The position numbers and the translations under genes are program-made. Under the pieces are notes generated by a model that saw only the letters and a list, made by a program, of their open reading frames with translations, did no database searches and was not told where the DNA came from. A stretch of 64,000 nucleotides of DNA from Affinundibacterium nitidum. Lineage in GTDB: Bacteria > Pseudomonadota > Gammaproteobacteria > Burkholderiales > Burkholderiaceae_D. The stretch lies in assembly GCF_014284155.1 (NCBI RefSeq), contig NZ_JACOFZ010000001.1, forward strand, positions 248,001 to 312,000, in the 5' to 3' direction. Shown piece by piece: positions 63,477 to 64,000 of this stretch; positions within the stretch are counted from its first letter, which is position 1, and every line of letters starts with the position of its first letter.

Positions 63477-64000
63477 ATGCAAGATCAACGTCAAAGGGTT
63501 GCAGTAATAGGTTCAGGAATCTCGGGCCTCGCAAGCGCCTATTTTTTGCAAAAAAAATATGATGTCACTCTCTATGAATCGAATACATACTTCGGTGGCC
63601 ATACCAATACTGTCGACATCACGGTCGATGGTATTACACAGCCGGTTGATACTGGTTTTTTGGTTTTTAACCACAAAACATATCCCAATTTAATCGCACT
63701 CTTCGCCGAACTTGGAATCGACAGTTACGACACCGACATGTCTTTTGGTGTTTCAGTTAATGATGGTCAAATCGAGTGGGCAGGTACCAATTTAAACACC
63801 GTATTCGCGCAAAGAACTAATTTGCTGTCGATACCATTCATCAATATGCTGCGTGACATCTTGCGCTTTAATAAGGATGCTGAAGCCAATCTCGAAGCTT
63901 CATTGACCAATAAGGTCAACCTAGGTGAACTGTTGAAGAACGAAGGATATGGGCGCCGCTTTCAAGAGCATTATTTAGTTCCAATGGCCGCCGCAATTTG
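63477..64000 (+). CDS. FAD-dependent oxidoreductase / amine-oxidase family (partial)
   Basis: The first ~174 residues only. The dinucleotide-binding motif is VAVIGSGISGLASAYFL, followed by YESNTYFGGHTNTVDI and the GFLVFN block of the COG2907 NAD/FAD-binding group, which is often linked to cyclopropane-fatty-acid and DUF1365 genes. An in-frame ATG 13 codons upstream (63438) is possible, but 63477 better fits the family start. The gene runs off the right edge. Confidence 0.8.
   Translation, partial: MQDQRQRVAVIGSGISGLASAYFLQKKYDVTLYESNTYFGGHTNTVDITVDGITQPVDTGFLVFNHKTYPNLIALFAELGIDSYDTDMSFGVSVNDGQIEWAGTNLNTVFAQRTNLLSIPFINMLRDILRFNKDAEANLEASLTNKVNLGELLKNEGYGRRFQEHYLVPMAAAI

Overview
The window looks like chromosome of a Gram-negative betaproteobacterium of the order Burkholderiales. 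Oxalobacteraceae (for example an Undibacterium-like genome) is my best guess. This rests on the mltG-tmk-holB-pilZ order, a DUF4936 gene beside ygfZ, an L-Ara4N lipid A operon with arnA split in two, and the overall protein flavour. No rRNA or tRNA gene and no CRISPR array was seen.

Region 1 (1-21650) is a surface-protein and toxin locus read on the minus strand. It holds the N-terminal ~2000 residues of one giant secreted Ig-repeat protein (it runs off the left edge) and a complete ~4555-residue SpvB/FG-GAP/Rhs protein. The Rhs protein ends in a polymorphic toxin tip and is followed, with an ATGA overlap, by a small predicted immunity protein. Between the two giants lie a REP-associated tyrosine transposase, a truncated group II intron 5' end, and three copies of a short repeat. 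Each giant has a near-consensus sigma70 promoter, but neither has a clear ribosome binding site.

Region 2 (21900-30500) is an accessory island. It holds a HAD protein, then an XRE repressor divergent from a winged-helix-like protein, an SF2 helicase and a second HAD hydrolase, then a convergent tniA-tniB-tniQ transposition operon with iteron-like repeats upstream of tniA. Because cargo in TniABQ elements usually sits on the tniQ side, the repressor/helicase cluster may be transposon cargo and is a candidate defence module. The terminal inverted repeats could not be identified.

Region 3 (30600-50340) is mostly housekeeping: a TSUP permease and a threonine/serine dehydratase; an IorAB-type molybdenum hydroxylase; an ABC-F protein (YbiT); a small DUF6289 secreted protein; a bifunctional beta-oxidation enzyme; RlmJ; a GNAT acetyltransferase; the mltG-tmk-holB-pilZ operon; ygfZ with a DUF4936 gene; hom and alaA. 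Several convergent gene pairs share clear hairpin terminators.

Region 4 (50640-60360) is a long plus-strand run: an Mth938-domain gene, arnT, arnB, arnC, arnA (formyltransferase), arnA (decarboxylase), arnD, a BCP-type peroxiredoxin and a PhoH/PIN ATPase. The arn genes make and attach 4-amino-4-deoxy-L-arabinose to lipid A, which lowers binding of cationic peptides.

Region 5 (60460-64000) holds a REC-DUF3369-GGDEF-EAL signalling protein with a degenerate GGDEF motif, a TetR regulator, and a divergent FAD-dependent oxidoreductase cut by the right edge. Two palindromes lie in the TetR/oxidoreductase intergenic region.
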